Assembly (NCBI RefSeq): GCF_003217495.1
Contig: NZ_QJSW01000017.1
Coordinates: 47,892-111,891 of the forward strand
DNA from: Paenibacillus barcinonensis
GTDB taxonomy: Bacteria; Bacillota; Bacilli; Paenibacillales; Paenibacillaceae
Direction of reading: 5' to 3'
Length of the DNA stretch: 64,000 nucleotides
A model generated the notes under the pieces. That model had not been told where the DNA came from, did not search any database, and was given only the letters and a program-made list of their open reading frames with translations. Made by a program: the position numbers and the translations under genes. Shown here piece after piece: positions 33,693 to 43,084 of the stretch; within the stretch, counting starts at the first letter, position 1; each line of letters opens with the position of its first letter.

Positions 33693-34976
33693 TTAATTGG
33701 CAAAATCCAACTGTTTCGAAACAGTTGACTGTCTCTCCACCGAGGCTCCAAGACTCTGAAATAACTTTTCGATCCGATCATATCCTCTGTCAATATGGTG
33801 TACTTGCTCCACAACCGTCTTTCCTTGGGCCGCCAGACCTGCAATAACCAAAGCAGCACCTGCACGGAGATCTGTTGCTTCCACGGTAGCGCCGTACAGT
33901 CTAGGAACTCCACGGATAAATGCTGCATTCAGATCCACCGAAATATCAGCTCCCATGACGTTCAGCTCATCCACATGTTTAAATCTGCCTTCAAATACCG
34001 TTTCTTTCATCACGCTGAATCCGTCTGCCAAACTGAGTAGCACCATAATCTGTGATTGCAGATCAGTTGGGAATGAAGGATACGGAGAAGTCACAATACG
34101 ATCCACCGATTTCGGGCGGGTCATGCAACTAACAGTCATTATATCATTGCAGACCGTGATTTGAACACCAGTGCGCTTCAACACATGTATAAGTGAAGTA
34201 AGATGTGACGGATTGCATTGTGTGAGCGTAACATTACCTCGGGTTGCAGCCGCAGCGATCATAACCGTGCCGGCGACAATTCGATCAGGAATAATCTCAT
34301 AGGTGCATGGCTGCAGCTTCTCAACACCACTGATCGTAATCGTGTCGGTACCCGCCCCCATAATTCGTGCACCCATCGCATTCAGAAAGTACTGTAAATC
34401 CTGAATCTCTGGCTCTCTCGCCGCGTTGAATATCGTCGTTGTCCCCTCAGCCAGCACAGCAGCCATCATAATATTCTCGGTTGCTCCCACACTTGGAAAA
34501 TCCAGATGAATATCCGCACCCGCCAGTTGATTTCCATGACAGATGATTTGCTGATCCTGCTCTTCAATCCGTGCTCCGAGCGCTTCCAGCCCACGAAGGT
34601 GAAGATCAATTTTCCGTTCTCCAATCGCACAGCCACCAGGCTGATATACAGAAACCCTCCCGAACCTTGCCAGCAATGGCCCCATTAGAAAGATGGAAGA
34701 GCGCATCTGTTTCATGAGATCTTCTGGCACATCATGTGACCGGATCTGCGACGTATTAATGGTCACAGTCCCCTGTTCATGCCGACATGTGCATCCAAGC
34801 CGTTCCAGGATATACAGCATTACTTCGATGTCCAGCAAGTGTGGAACGTTGTGCAGCGTAATTTCACCGTCTGCGAGCAAACTTGCGGCCATAATCGGTA
34901 AAGCAGCATTTTTTGCTCCATGGATGCGTATGGTTCCTGATAGGGGTCTCCCGCCTTCAATCACCAATTTGTCCAA
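33693..34976 (-). CDS. murA: UDP-N-acetylglucosamine 1-carboxyvinyltransferase
   Basis: Adds enolpyruvate from PEP to UDP-GlcNAc, the first committed peptidoglycan step; target of fosfomycin. The 427-aa protein starts LDKLVIEGGRPLSGTIRIHG and has KNAALPIMAASLL; the reactive Cys is in YQPGGCAIGERKIDLHL; the loop PYPSFPTDLQSQ is conserved. The open frame extends to 35189, but the TTG at 34976 follows GGAGGTGATACA and matches the family N-terminus. Replacement of the reactive Cys is not seen, so fosfomycin sensitivity is expected at this site. Confidence 0.96.
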   Translation of the reverse strand: MDKLVIEGGRPLSGTIRIHGAKNAALPIMAASLLADGEITLHNVPHLLDIEVMLYILERLGCTCRHEQGTVTINTSQIRSHDVPEDLMKQMRSSIFLMGPLLARFGRVSVYQPGGCAIGERKIDLHLRGLEALGARIEEQDQQIICHGNQLAGADIHLDFPSVGATENIMMAAVLAEGTTTIFNAAREPEIQDLQYFLNAMGARIMGAGTDTITISGVEKLQPCTYEIIPDRIVAGTVMIAAAATRGNVTLTQCNPSHLTSLIHVLKRTGVQITVCNDIMTVSCMTRPKSVDRIVTSPYPSFPTDLQSQIMVLLSLADGFSVMKETVFEGRFKHVDELNVMGADISVDLNAAFIRGVPRLYGATVEATDLRAGAALVIAGLAAQGKTVVEQVHHIDRGYDRIEKLFQSLGASVERQSTVSKQLDFAN

Positions 34977-35375
34977 TGTATCACCTCCGGGGTTTACGCT
35001 CACCCACTGCGAAGACATACGGTACCAAGTAAATACCTTCATACCGATATGAGATGATATCGTGCTCTGAATAGGCTGCATAAGGGTGAAGACGTCCTCT
35101 GCTGTCGCTTGGCCTGGATCATCTCCAGTACAATTCCAGCGAATTGAAATATCCGTGACACATCCGATCCATGAGCACCTGCAATCCATCCTACAGCTCC
35201 ACCGAACAATACCGGGAATACCAACATCTTGAGGCAGGTATCCAGAATCTTAACCTCAAAATGTGTTTTCTACGGCTTGAATGCTGTGCTGCGGTATCAT
35301 GGAACGATTGTCACGATTTATACGGTATCTTATGTCAGTCCCGCCTCGTGTGTGACAATCGCCCACTAACGCACA
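34977..35375. other. murG-murA spacer without a recognisable gene
   Basis: A 399-bp gap in the dcw cluster where Bacillus has murB. Small frames exist (for example 35039-35227 minus, 62 codons) but none has a ribosome binding site or a family match that I recognise. A weak promoter-like pair TTGTCA and CATAAG, 18 bp apart, lies on the minus strand around 35321-35356 and could serve murA-divIB. Confidence 0.5.
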
Positions 35376-36485
35376 TTACCGCCTTGAAGCAAGACGTTTA
35401 ACCTCTTTCACTAACACTTCAGCAGCATCCGGTTTACCTAATTTTCGTGAAGCCTCTGCCATCCGTTTGCGTCCCGATTCATCGTTCATAATACCTGCGA
35501 TTGCTTCATACAGCCCTTTGCCGGTTAGCTCTCTCTCTAGCATAGTGAGTGATGCCCCACCTTTTTCAAGGGTACGCGCGTTAGCTTCCTGATGGTTGTT
35601 GGTCACGTTGGGTGAAGGAATCAGGATCGACGGAATGCCCAGTGACGTAATTTCCGCGAGAAACGAAGCTCCCGCCCGATTCACAATCAGAGAAGTACAG
35701 GCCAGCACTTCTGGCATGTTATGCACATAAGGAAGCACATGCAGATGATTAGGCATCGTTCCGAGAGAGCTTCGAATCGCTTCACGAGTTTCATCGAAAT
35801 AAGTCTCTCCTGTAACGTAGACCACATGCACATCGTTTAACTGTTCCAGCATAGGAGCCATCTCGATCATCGCCTGATTAATCGCTTTTGCTCCCCGACT
35901 ACCGCCAACAACAAGCACAACCCTGCTGTCCATAGGCACGCCAAGTGTAGCGAAGCCTCGATCCCGACTGGCCTGAGCTACCGTAGTTGCTCGCGGGTTG
36001 CCGGTATACATAACTTTTTTGGCTCCTGAGAATGATTTCTCAGAGCCTTCGAAGCTGACTGCAACGGTGTCTACATAACGCATTAAGAACTTATTGGTCA
36101 GACCCGGAATTGCATTTTGTTCATGAATTACACATGGAATCCCAAGCTTTGCTGCCGCATACACTACAGGTCCGCAAACGTACCCGCCTGTACCAATCAC
36201 AACATCGGGCTTGAATTCCTTCAGCATTTTTTTGGACTTTCGTACCCCTTGAACGAAACGCATAATTGTTTTCACATTTTCAAGAGATAATTTACGGCGA
36301 AAGCCAGTAATATCAATAGACTTAAACGGAATGTCCTCCTGCGGAACGAGCTTGCTTTCCAGCCCTCGCGTCCCGCCAATGTATAGAAATGTCGAGTCCG
36401 GATTCTCCGCCTCGCATTGTCTTGCTATGGCAACAGCCGGATAGATATGTCCACCCGTACCGCCGCCGCTAAGAACGACTCGCAT
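35376..36485 (-). CDS. murG: MurG, lipid II synthase
   Basis: 369-aa GT-B glycosyltransferase that adds GlcNAc to lipid I at the cytoplasmic membrane face. It begins MRVVLSGGGTGGHIYPAVAI (acceptor-binding G loop), with HEQNAIPGLTNKFL, VVGGSRGAKAINQ and the donor-site motif NRAGASFLAEITSLGIPSIL. The frame opens 4 codons upstream at a GTG inside the ribosome site GAGGTGA; the ATG at 36485 is nine bases after it. It follows spoVE by 8 bp. Confidence 0.97.
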   Translation of the reverse strand: MRVVLSGGGTGGHIYPAVAIARQCEAENPDSTFLYIGGTRGLESKLVPQEDIPFKSIDITGFRRKLSLENVKTIMRFVQGVRKSKKMLKEFKPDVVIGTGGYVCGPVVYAAAKLGIPCVIHEQNAIPGLTNKFLMRYVDTVAVSFEGSEKSFSGAKKVMYTGNPRATTVAQASRDRGFATLGVPMDSRVVLVVGGSRGAKAINQAMIEMAPMLEQLNDVHVVYVTGETYFDETREAIRSSLGTMPNHLHVLPYVHNMPEVLACTSLIVNRAGASFLAEITSLGIPSILIPSPNVTNNHQEANARTLEKGGASLTMLERELTGKGLYEAIAGIMNDESGRKRMAEASRKLGKPDAAEVLVKEVKRLASRR

Positions 36486-36493
36486 CGTATAAG

Positions 36494-37591
36494 TCACCTC
36501 GCATAACGGGATAAATTCAATAATATACCTAGTGCCGTAAGCATAAGCGTTAAGGATGATCCACCGTAGCTAATCAGCGGAAGTGTAATGCCGGTAACAG
36601 GCATCAGGCCAATGACAACACCAATATTAATAATGACCTGCACAGCAACCATGCCAATAATGCCAACCCCCAGCAGACTGCCAAAGGCATCCGGAACGGT
36701 CATCGCTACACGCATGCCTCTCCACACCAGTACCAGGAATAATAATAAAACGATTATTCCACCGATGAAACCAAGCTCTTCTGCCAAAATGCTAAAAATA
36801 AAGTCCGTCTGTGGCTCAGGCACATAACTGTACTTTTGCCGGCTCATGCCCAGACCGAGACCTGCCAGTCCACCCGGACCGATGGCGTAGAGTGACTGAA
36901 TGATCTGATACCCAGCACCAAGCGGATCAGACCAAGGGTCCAGAAATGCTGTAATTCGCTGCAAACGGTAAGGCGCAGCCGCGATTAAGGCCGCAAAGCC
37001 CGCTATACCCCCTAATGCAAGCAAAGCGAGATGCTTCATACGTGCACCGGCTGTAAAAATGATAAGCATGGAAGCCCCCATCATTACAGTGCCTGTACCC
37101 AAATCCGGCTGCAGCATGATGATACCAAAGGCAACCCCCATCAGCCCAAGCGGGGGTAACAGCCCCGTCGTAAAGCTCTGAATCTTACCCGGATCTTTAC
37201 TCAGCCAGTGGGCAAGAAACAGAATCATACCCAATTTCATAAACTCGGAGGGCTGAATCCCGAAAGATCCGATGCCAAGCCAGCTTCTCGCGCCCCCACG
37301 AACGACACCAATCCCCGGAATTAACACGGCAATAAGCATAATAAAGCAAACAATTAGAATGGGCTTGGCGTATTTCCTCCATACCCTGTAATCCACATTC
37401 GTTGTTACAAACATCGCTGCCAGTCCCAGTACAGCGAACAAAATCTGTCTTTTCACAAAGTAAAATGAATCCCCATAGTTGCGAAAAGCAAGCACCGAAC
37501 CTGCACTGTACACCATGATGATGCCGATGGCAAGCAGAGCCAAAATACAAATCAGGAGCCATATATCCGGCGCCGGTCGCGTCTGTTTCAT
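36494..37591 (-). CDS. spoVE: SpoVE/FtsW-family SEDS glycosyltransferase
   Basis: 365-aa SEDS protein with ten membrane segments; a peptidoglycan polymerase that pairs with a class B PBP. The conserved stretches PSEFMKLGMILFLAHWLSKD, QPDLGTGTVMM, LDPWSDPLGAGYQIIQSLYA and ISYGGSSLTLMLTALGILLN are present. In Bacillus the copy in the dcw cluster between murD and murG is SpoVE, used for the spore cortex, and a separate ftsW lies elsewhere; here spoVD in the same operon supports that name, but it could also serve vegetative division. Confidence 0.93.
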   Translation of the reverse strand: MKQTRPAPDIWLLICILALLAIGIIMVYSAGSVLAFRNYGDSFYFVKRQILFAVLGLAAMFVTTNVDYRVWRKYAKPILIVCFIMLIAVLIPGIGVVRGGARSWLGIGSFGIQPSEFMKLGMILFLAHWLSKDPGKIQSFTTGLLPPLGLMGVAFGIIMLQPDLGTGTVMMGASMLIIFTAGARMKHLALLALGGIAGFAALIAAAPYRLQRITAFLDPWSDPLGAGYQIIQSLYAIGPGGLAGLGLGMSRQKYSYVPEPQTDFIFSILAEELGFIGGIIVLLLFLVLVWRGMRVAMTVPDAFGSLLGVGIIGMVAVQVIINIGVVIGLMPVTGITLPLISYGGSSLTLMLTALGILLNLSRYAR

Positions 37592-37639
37592 CAGGAGGCC
37601 ACCCCTTGCATGGAAGTAGGGGCTTTTCCACCCCCCTAC

Positions 37640-39061
37640 TTACAAGTTATGCGCCGCCTGTTTAAAAATGCGTCCCCGTTCTTCGTAGGAAGCAAACATG
37701 TCCCAGCTCGCACATGCAGGTGATAGCAAAACAACATCACCCGGCTCAGCAAGCCTTGCTGCTTCATGAACGGCAGCCGTTAATGTACGGGCAGCGTCCT
37801 CCTCATTATCGACGATCTTAATTTGCTTTAGTCCGGCAAGCTCTGCGACTTTAGCAATTTTGGTCCGATTCTCACCCAGCAGCACAACCGCTTTGACGCG
37901 ATCTTCCAACACTGGCAGCAGCTCCATCATATCCGAGCCACGATCGAGGCCGCCAGCAATTAGCACGACCGGCTTCTTGAAGGAGTTCAGTGCCATAACC
38001 GTCGCTTTGGAATTCGTTGCTTTGGAATTGTTATAATACGCTGAGCCGTTATGCTCCAGCACATACTCAAGTCGATGCTCAACACCTTTGAATGCTGCAA
38101 GCGGTGCAGCCAGCCGTGCAGGATCAGCACCAGCAGCAACAGCCATCGCTACAGCAGCGAGTGCGTTACCTACATTAAAGCGTCCAGGCAGGCTAATATT
38201 CTGTATGTCTATGATAACGTGCTGCTTGCCCTGATCATCTGCGTAAACCACCTGACGTTTCACATCATCCTCTTGATCGTCAACATATGGCGGGTCAGCA
38301 TATACTCCCATTTCAAGTCGTTCTGTCAGCGAGAAAGGGATCAGCTTGCTTTTGATATAAGGGATCAATTCCCGGCAGACCGCATCATCCCAATTCAAAA
38401 CAGCAACATCATCTGCTTGCTGGTTAGCAAACAGCTTCGCTTTGGAAGCGACATAATCCTGCATATCTCCGTGGTAATCCAGATGAGTCTCGGCCACGTT
38501 AAGCAACGCAGCAATGCGCGGACGAAACTCAACCGTACCTTTCAGCTGGAAGCTGCTCAGCTCCACCACCATCCAGTGATCGGGAGTCGCTTGCTCAGCC
38601 GCTTCACAGAGAGGCGTGCCAATATTACCGGCAACAATAGGTTTCAGACCTGCTTGCTCCAGCATGTTGCCTACCCAGGTTGTTGTTGTTGTTTTGCCGT
38701 TAGAGCCTGTAATTCCGATCATAGGTGCTTTACAGAGGTGGTACGCCACCTCTACCTCAGTCACTACTTCAATGCCTGACTCAAGCGCATGCTGCACGGG
38801 AGCGGCATGATAAGGGATGCCCGGATTTTTCACCACCAGCTTCACCTGATCATGAATGAGGTCATCTGGATGACCTCCGCATACAACAGAAATTCCCAAA
38901 GCCTCCAGTTCGGAAGCTTCGGGACACTGTTCTCTTTCTTTCTTGTCATTTACCGTAACGATTGCTCCTGCACGATGCAGCACTTTGGCAACTTGTACGC
39001 CACTCTTCGCAAGTCCAAGCACAACCACTTGTTGTCCGCGATAGGTTTCTGGATGGTTCAT
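37640..39061 (-). CDS. murD: UDP-N-acetylmuramoylalanine-D-glutamate ligase
   Basis: Adds D-Glu to UDP-MurNAc-L-Ala. The 473-aa ATP-dependent Mur ligase has an N-terminal Rossmann domain (VVVLGLAKSGVQVAKVLHRA), the ATP-binding P-loop GITGSNGKTTTTT, the central motif ETHLDYHGDM, and the C-terminal ligase domain (HRLEYV, YNNSKATNSKA). Length is normal. It follows mraY by 3 bp. Confidence 0.97.
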   Translation of the reverse strand: MNHPETYRGQQVVVLGLAKSGVQVAKVLHRAGAIVTVNDKKEREQCPEASELEALGISVVCGGHPDDLIHDQVKLVVKNPGIPYHAAPVQHALESGIEVVTEVEVAYHLCKAPMIGITGSNGKTTTTTWVGNMLEQAGLKPIVAGNIGTPLCEAAEQATPDHWMVVELSSFQLKGTVEFRPRIAALLNVAETHLDYHGDMQDYVASKAKLFANQQADDVAVLNWDDAVCRELIPYIKSKLIPFSLTERLEMGVYADPPYVDDQEDDVKRQVVYADDQGKQHVIIDIQNISLPGRFNVGNALAAVAMAVAAGADPARLAAPLAAFKGVEHRLEYVLEHNGSAYYNNSKATNSKATVMALNSFKKPVVLIAGGLDRGSDMMELLPVLEDRVKAVVLLGENRTKIAKVAELAGLKQIKIVDNEEDAARTLTAAVHEAARLAEPGDVVLLSPACASWDMFASYEERGRIFKQAAHNL

Positions 39062-39064
39062 AGT

Positions 39065-40033
39065 TTACAACCCCTTGTTGATATAAAGTCCAAGAGCGGC
39101 CAAAATCGCACCTACCGCCCAAAAGGTAATGACAACCCGCCATTCTGACCAACCGCTCAGCTCAAAGTGATGATGGATCGGACTCATTTTGAACACACGT
39201 TTGCCACGGGTCTTGAAAGATACCACCTGAATCACGACAGAGAGCACCTCGATGACAAAAATACCTCCAATGACGAGGAAGAGGAGCTCAGTCTTCGTAA
39301 CAATAGCAATTGCGCCGATCGCGCCCCCAATACCAAGTGAGCCCGTATCACCCATAAACACCTTGGCCGGATGGGCATTGTAGACCAGGAAACCAAGAAC
39401 CGCGCCAATCATCGCAGCTGCACACACAGCGGCTGGCATAGATGTTGCCTGCATCGCTACAATAGCAAAGGCACCAAATGCAATCGCACTCACTCCAGAC
39501 AACAAACCATCAAGTCCATCTGTGAAGTTAACCGCATTGGTAATGGCAAGCATCATAAATACAACAAACGGATAGTAAAACCATCCTGTCCAGTCGAATG
39601 AAACCGAGGTTCCCGGAATGGAAATCGCGGTGCTGTGGCCATTTTGAATAAGCAAATAACACATCAGGGCACTGAAGAGCAGCTGTCCCAGCATTTTTTG
39701 TCTGGCCGTAAGTCCAAGCGAACGCTTGAATACAATTTTGATATAGTCATCCAAAAAGCCGATTAGTCCAAATCCTAACGTTGCGACAAGCAGCACATAA
39801 AAATCGGTGTTCTTGACCGCCGAAAATTTAAGAAATGCTAATGTGAAGGCAAGTAAAATGACAACTCCGCCCATCGTTGGTGTTCCACTTTTTTTCAAAT
39901 GGCTCTGAGGCCCGTCTTCTCTGACTTGCTGCCCAAATTTCATTCGGCGCAGTAGCGGAATCAGAAGCGGTGCGGCAATCACCGCCAAAATAAATGAAAC
40001 ACCGATTGTTAACAGTAATACCTGAAAATCCAT
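39065..40033 (-). CDS. mraY: Phospho-MurNAc-pentapeptide transferase
   Basis: 322-aa membrane enzyme making lipid I from UDP-MurNAc-pentapeptide and undecaprenyl phosphate. Ten hydrophobic segments; catalytic motifs FLDDYIKIV (Asp-rich), NFTDGLDGL and the SPIHHHFELSGW segment are intact. ATG preceded by GAGGGGTGAACCC. It follows murF by 12 bp. Confidence 0.98.
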   Translation of the reverse strand: MDFQVLLLTIGVSFILAVIAAPLLIPLLRRMKFGQQVREDGPQSHLKKSGTPTMGGVVILLAFTLAFLKFSAVKNTDFYVLLVATLGFGLIGFLDDYIKIVFKRSLGLTARQKMLGQLLFSALMCYLLIQNGHSTAISIPGTSVSFDWTGWFYYPFVVFMMLAITNAVNFTDGLDGLLSGVSAIAFGAFAIVAMQATSMPAAVCAAAMIGAVLGFLVYNAHPAKVFMGDTGSLGIGGAIGAIAIVTKTELLFLVIGGIFVIEVLSVVIQVVSFKTRGKRVFKMSPIHHHFELSGWSEWRVVITFWAVGAILAALGLYINKGL

Positions 40034-40045
40034 GGGTTCACCCCT

Positions 40046-41461
40046 CTAGTCTACTCGATTGTGTAATGGTGCTGTCTGTAGTTCATGAACCACATCTTCC
40101 AGCTTCATGCCTCGGGAGGCCTTGAACAAGACAACGTCTCTGGCATGAAGATGCTGCAGCAGATAGCGGAACATCGCTTCTTTATTGTCAAAAGCATGCA
40201 CAGCCTCTGCCGGCATATGCTTCCTCGCGCCCTCGGCAATATGCAGGGACAACGGTCCGTATACCAGCACTCTATCCAATTTGGCAGGGGTAATATACAC
40301 ACCTATCTCATGATGAAGCTGCTCTTCCTGTGGGCCTAATTCAAGCATATCTCCGAGCACAGCAACCTTCATCCGATAACCCTTTAAGCCTTCCAACACA
40401 TCAATGGCTGCCTTCATCGAGGTCGGGCTTGCATTATATGCATCATTCAAAAGAGTCAGCCCGCTAACCGCCTGTGTCACCTCAATGCGCATACCTGTCA
40501 GCTTTAGCTGTGATAAGCCTGCCGCCATATGGTCCGTGGTAACGCCAAAATGACGTGCCACAGCCATCGCAGCCAGACAGTTGACCACATTGTGCGTACC
40601 CAGCAGCGGAAGTGTATATGCCAGTTCCCCGGACTGCTTCGCAGTAAACACGATTCCATGCTGCACGTTCATCAGCCCTGTTGCATAATCGTCATTCCCG
40701 GCTTGCAGTCCGAAGGTAAATCGCTGCATGTTTTCTGGTTGTCTGGTCCCGGGCTCACCCAGCACCTGGGCAATTAAAGGCTCGTCTCCGTTATAGATGA
40801 GCAATCCGTTCGTTTTCAACCCCGCCGCAATTTCAGCCTTGGCTCTTGCGATTTCGAGTCTTGATCCGAGCTGCAGCAGATGTGATTCACCAATGTTCGT
40901 AATAATCGCAACATCAGGCTGCGCAATAAGAGACAGCTCTTCAATTTCGCCCCGGCCGCTCATGCCCATCTCCAGAATGACAATCTCTGTATCCTCGGGC
41001 ATACTCAATACCGTCAAGGGCAAGCCGATATGATTGTTAAAGTTGCCCTGCGTTTTATGCACTTTAAATGTCGTGGAGAGAAGTGCATCTACAATATCCT
41101 TTGTTGTTGTTTTGCCGTTGCTACCCGTGATACCTACGACGGACGCCTGACTCTCAGCCAAATAGGCTGATGCAAGTGACTGCAAGGCTACGAGTGTATC
41201 CTCGACGATAATAACAGCGCCCTGCGGCGGAAGTCCGTGATCCTTTTGCCATAAGGCACCTGCAGCTCCCTGCTCCAGACAGGCCTGCACATATTCATGT
41301 CCATCAAAACGTTCACCAACCAAAGGGATAAACAGACTGGCTGTCACCGGTTTACGGGAATCGGTAAACACCCCTTCGGCTATAACTCCGCTATAGATGG
41401 CAGCATCATTTAACGTGCCGCCACACATTTCGGCGATTTGCGCCAATGTTCGTTTTATCAA
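40046..41461 (-). CDS. murF: UDP-N-acetylmuramoyl-tripeptide-D-Ala-D-Ala ligase
   Basis: Adds D-Ala-D-Ala to the tripeptide precursor. 471 aa; P-loop GITGSNGKTTTKDIV, then NNHIGLPLTVL and EMGMSGRGEIEEL, and LLNDAYNASPTSMKAAIDVL in the C-terminal domain. The start is TTG, eight bases after AAGGGGC, and overlaps the murE stop by 4 bp. Confidence 0.97.
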   Translation of the reverse strand: MIKRTLAQIAEMCGGTLNDAAIYSGVIAEGVFTDSRKPVTASLFIPLVGERFDGHEYVQACLEQGAAGALWQKDHGLPPQGAVIIVEDTLVALQSLASAYLAESQASVVGITGSNGKTTTKDIVDALLSTTFKVHKTQGNFNNHIGLPLTVLSMPEDTEIVILEMGMSGRGEIEELSLIAQPDVAIITNIGESHLLQLGSRLEIARAKAEIAAGLKTNGLLIYNGDEPLIAQVLGEPGTRQPENMQRFTFGLQAGNDDYATGLMNVQHGIVFTAKQSGELAYTLPLLGTHNVVNCLAAMAVARHFGVTTDHMAAGLSQLKLTGMRIEVTQAVSGLTLLNDAYNASPTSMKAAIDVLEGLKGYRMKVAVLGDMLELGPQEEQLHHEIGVYITPAKLDRVLVYGPLSLHIAEGARKHMPAEAVHAFDNKEAMFRYLLQHLHARDVVLFKASRGMKLEDVVHELQTAPLHNRVD

Positions 41462-42945
41462 TTGGATTTGCCCCTTATCGCTTCTTTAGCTATGATCCGG
41501 TCATCGAAATCAGTCTTGGTCGTGCCGATAATCTGATACGTTTCATGACCCTTGCCCGCAATCAATACTACATCGGCTGGGCTTGCCATTTCAATAGCTT
41601 CATGGATTGCCAAACGGCGATCCACAATCAACGTGTACCGTTCAGCCGGTACAGCATCCTCGATCAGACCCTGCTCAATGTCCTTCAGAATCAGATCCGG
41701 ATTTTCGGTCCGCGGATTATCAGAAGTTACCAGTACAAAATCACTGTACTTTGCAGCAATTTTCCCCATTAACGGCCGCTTGGTTCGATCACGGTCACCT
41801 CCGCAGCCAAACACACAGATCACTCGTCCTTCAGCAAACTCTTTGACGGTACGCAGTACATTTTCCAGTCCATCCGGTGTATGAGCGTAATCCACGATAA
41901 CTGCATAAGGCTGCCCTTCGTCGACTGCCTCCACTCTGCCATCCACGCCTGGAACAGTTTCCAGACTGCGCTTGATCTCTTCCAGCGGAACTCCTTCCAC
42001 CAGTGCCGCCGAGATCGCAGCCATGGCATTGTACACATTAAACTTGCCTACCATACGCAGCTGAATGTCAGCACTGCCTGCAAATGTATCTACATGGAAT
42101 GAAGTTCCCTGAGCTGTAATCGAGATTTCGGAAGCACGTACATCTGCTTTTTCCCCCATGCCATATGTAATCACTTCAGCAGCTGTTACTGAAATAAAAT
42201 ATGCGGCTGCCGGATCATCTGCGTTGATTACCGCATACTTGCGAAGGGAGGCTTCATCAGCGTAAGTGTTACCCATCCGTGCAAAGAACAGCCCTTTGGC
42301 TCCACGATACTCCTCCATCGAGTGATGGTAGTCCAGATGATCCTGCGTCAAGTTTGTGAATACCGCTGTACGGAAATCGGTGCCTTTGACACGTCCCTGC
42401 TCCAGCGCATGAGATGACACCTCCATCACGCAGCAGTCCGTCCCAGCCTGTACCATATCATGCAGACTGCGCTGCAGATCAAGCGCTTCTGGCGTTGTTC
42501 CTGACATCGGATATGTACGCCCATCATAACGCATCTGAATCGTGCCGATTAGTCCTGTTTTCTGACCGTAATCGCTCATAATTTTTTCGATTAAATACGT
42601 TGTTGTTGTTTTGCCGTTGGTGCCTGTCACACCGATCATTTTCATTTTGCGGCTTGGCGAGTCGAAAAAGAAGTCCGAGAGAACAGCCATTGCAAAACGA
42701 CTGTCGTTGACGATCAGCTGCGGCACAGCCAAATCCAGTTCACGCTCCACCACAAGAGCTGACGCTCCGGCTTGCACTGCTTTTGCAGCATAATCATGAC
42801 CATCCACCGTATGTCCCGGAAGACAGATAAACAGATCCCCCGGCTGAACCTGCCGGGAATCTGTCTGAAGGTTGTGACATTCTATATTGGAGTCGCCTAC
42901 GAGACGAGCGGTCGTCAATTGGGATTGAAATTGGTTTAAAAGCAC
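41458..42945 (-). CDS. murE: UDP-N-acetylmuramoyl-L-alanyl-D-glutamate-2,6-diaminopimelate ligase
   Basis: Adds meso-diaminopimelate to the dipeptide precursor. 495 aa; P-loop GVTGTNGKTTTTYLIEKI, central LTQDHLDYHHSMEEY, and the DNPRTENP motif that specifies meso-DAP rather than lysine. The open frame reaches 43113, overlapping spoVD, but the GTG at 42945 lies eight bases after GAGG and gives a normal-length enzyme. This fits a DAP-type wall and the dapL gene in the window. Confidence 0.96.
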   Translation of the reverse strand: MLLNQFQSQLTTARLVGDSNIECHNLQTDSRQVQPGDLFICLPGHTVDGHDYAAKAVQAGASALVVERELDLAVPQLIVNDSRFAMAVLSDFFFDSPSRKMKMIGVTGTNGKTTTTYLIEKIMSDYGQKTGLIGTIQMRYDGRTYPMSGTTPEALDLQRSLHDMVQAGTDCCVMEVSSHALEQGRVKGTDFRTAVFTNLTQDHLDYHHSMEEYRGAKGLFFARMGNTYADEASLRKYAVINADDPAAAYFISVTAAEVITYGMGEKADVRASEISITAQGTSFHVDTFAGSADIQLRMVGKFNVYNAMAAISAALVEGVPLEEIKRSLETVPGVDGRVEAVDEGQPYAVIVDYAHTPDGLENVLRTVKEFAEGRVICVFGCGGDRDRTKRPLMGKIAAKYSDFVLVTSDNPRTENPDLILKDIEQGLIEDAVPAERYTLIVDRRLAIHEAIEMASPADVVLIAGKGHETYQIIGTTKTDFDDRIIAKEAIRGKSN

Positions 42946-43084
42946 ATGAATAACCTCACTTTTCAAATAGACTTCTGTAATTATCGGATACGTTGCATTA
43001 TTAATATCGGCAATATCACCAAATAATGAAACGCACTTTAAAGAATTTTGTTGCGGTGTAGACCAGAAACCCGCTCCTGCCCAC

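Noticed and set aside
35039..35227. 62-codon minus-strand frame in the murG-murA gap as a gene
   Set aside because: No ribosome site before the ATG and no family resemblance; the C-terminal part looks like random translation.
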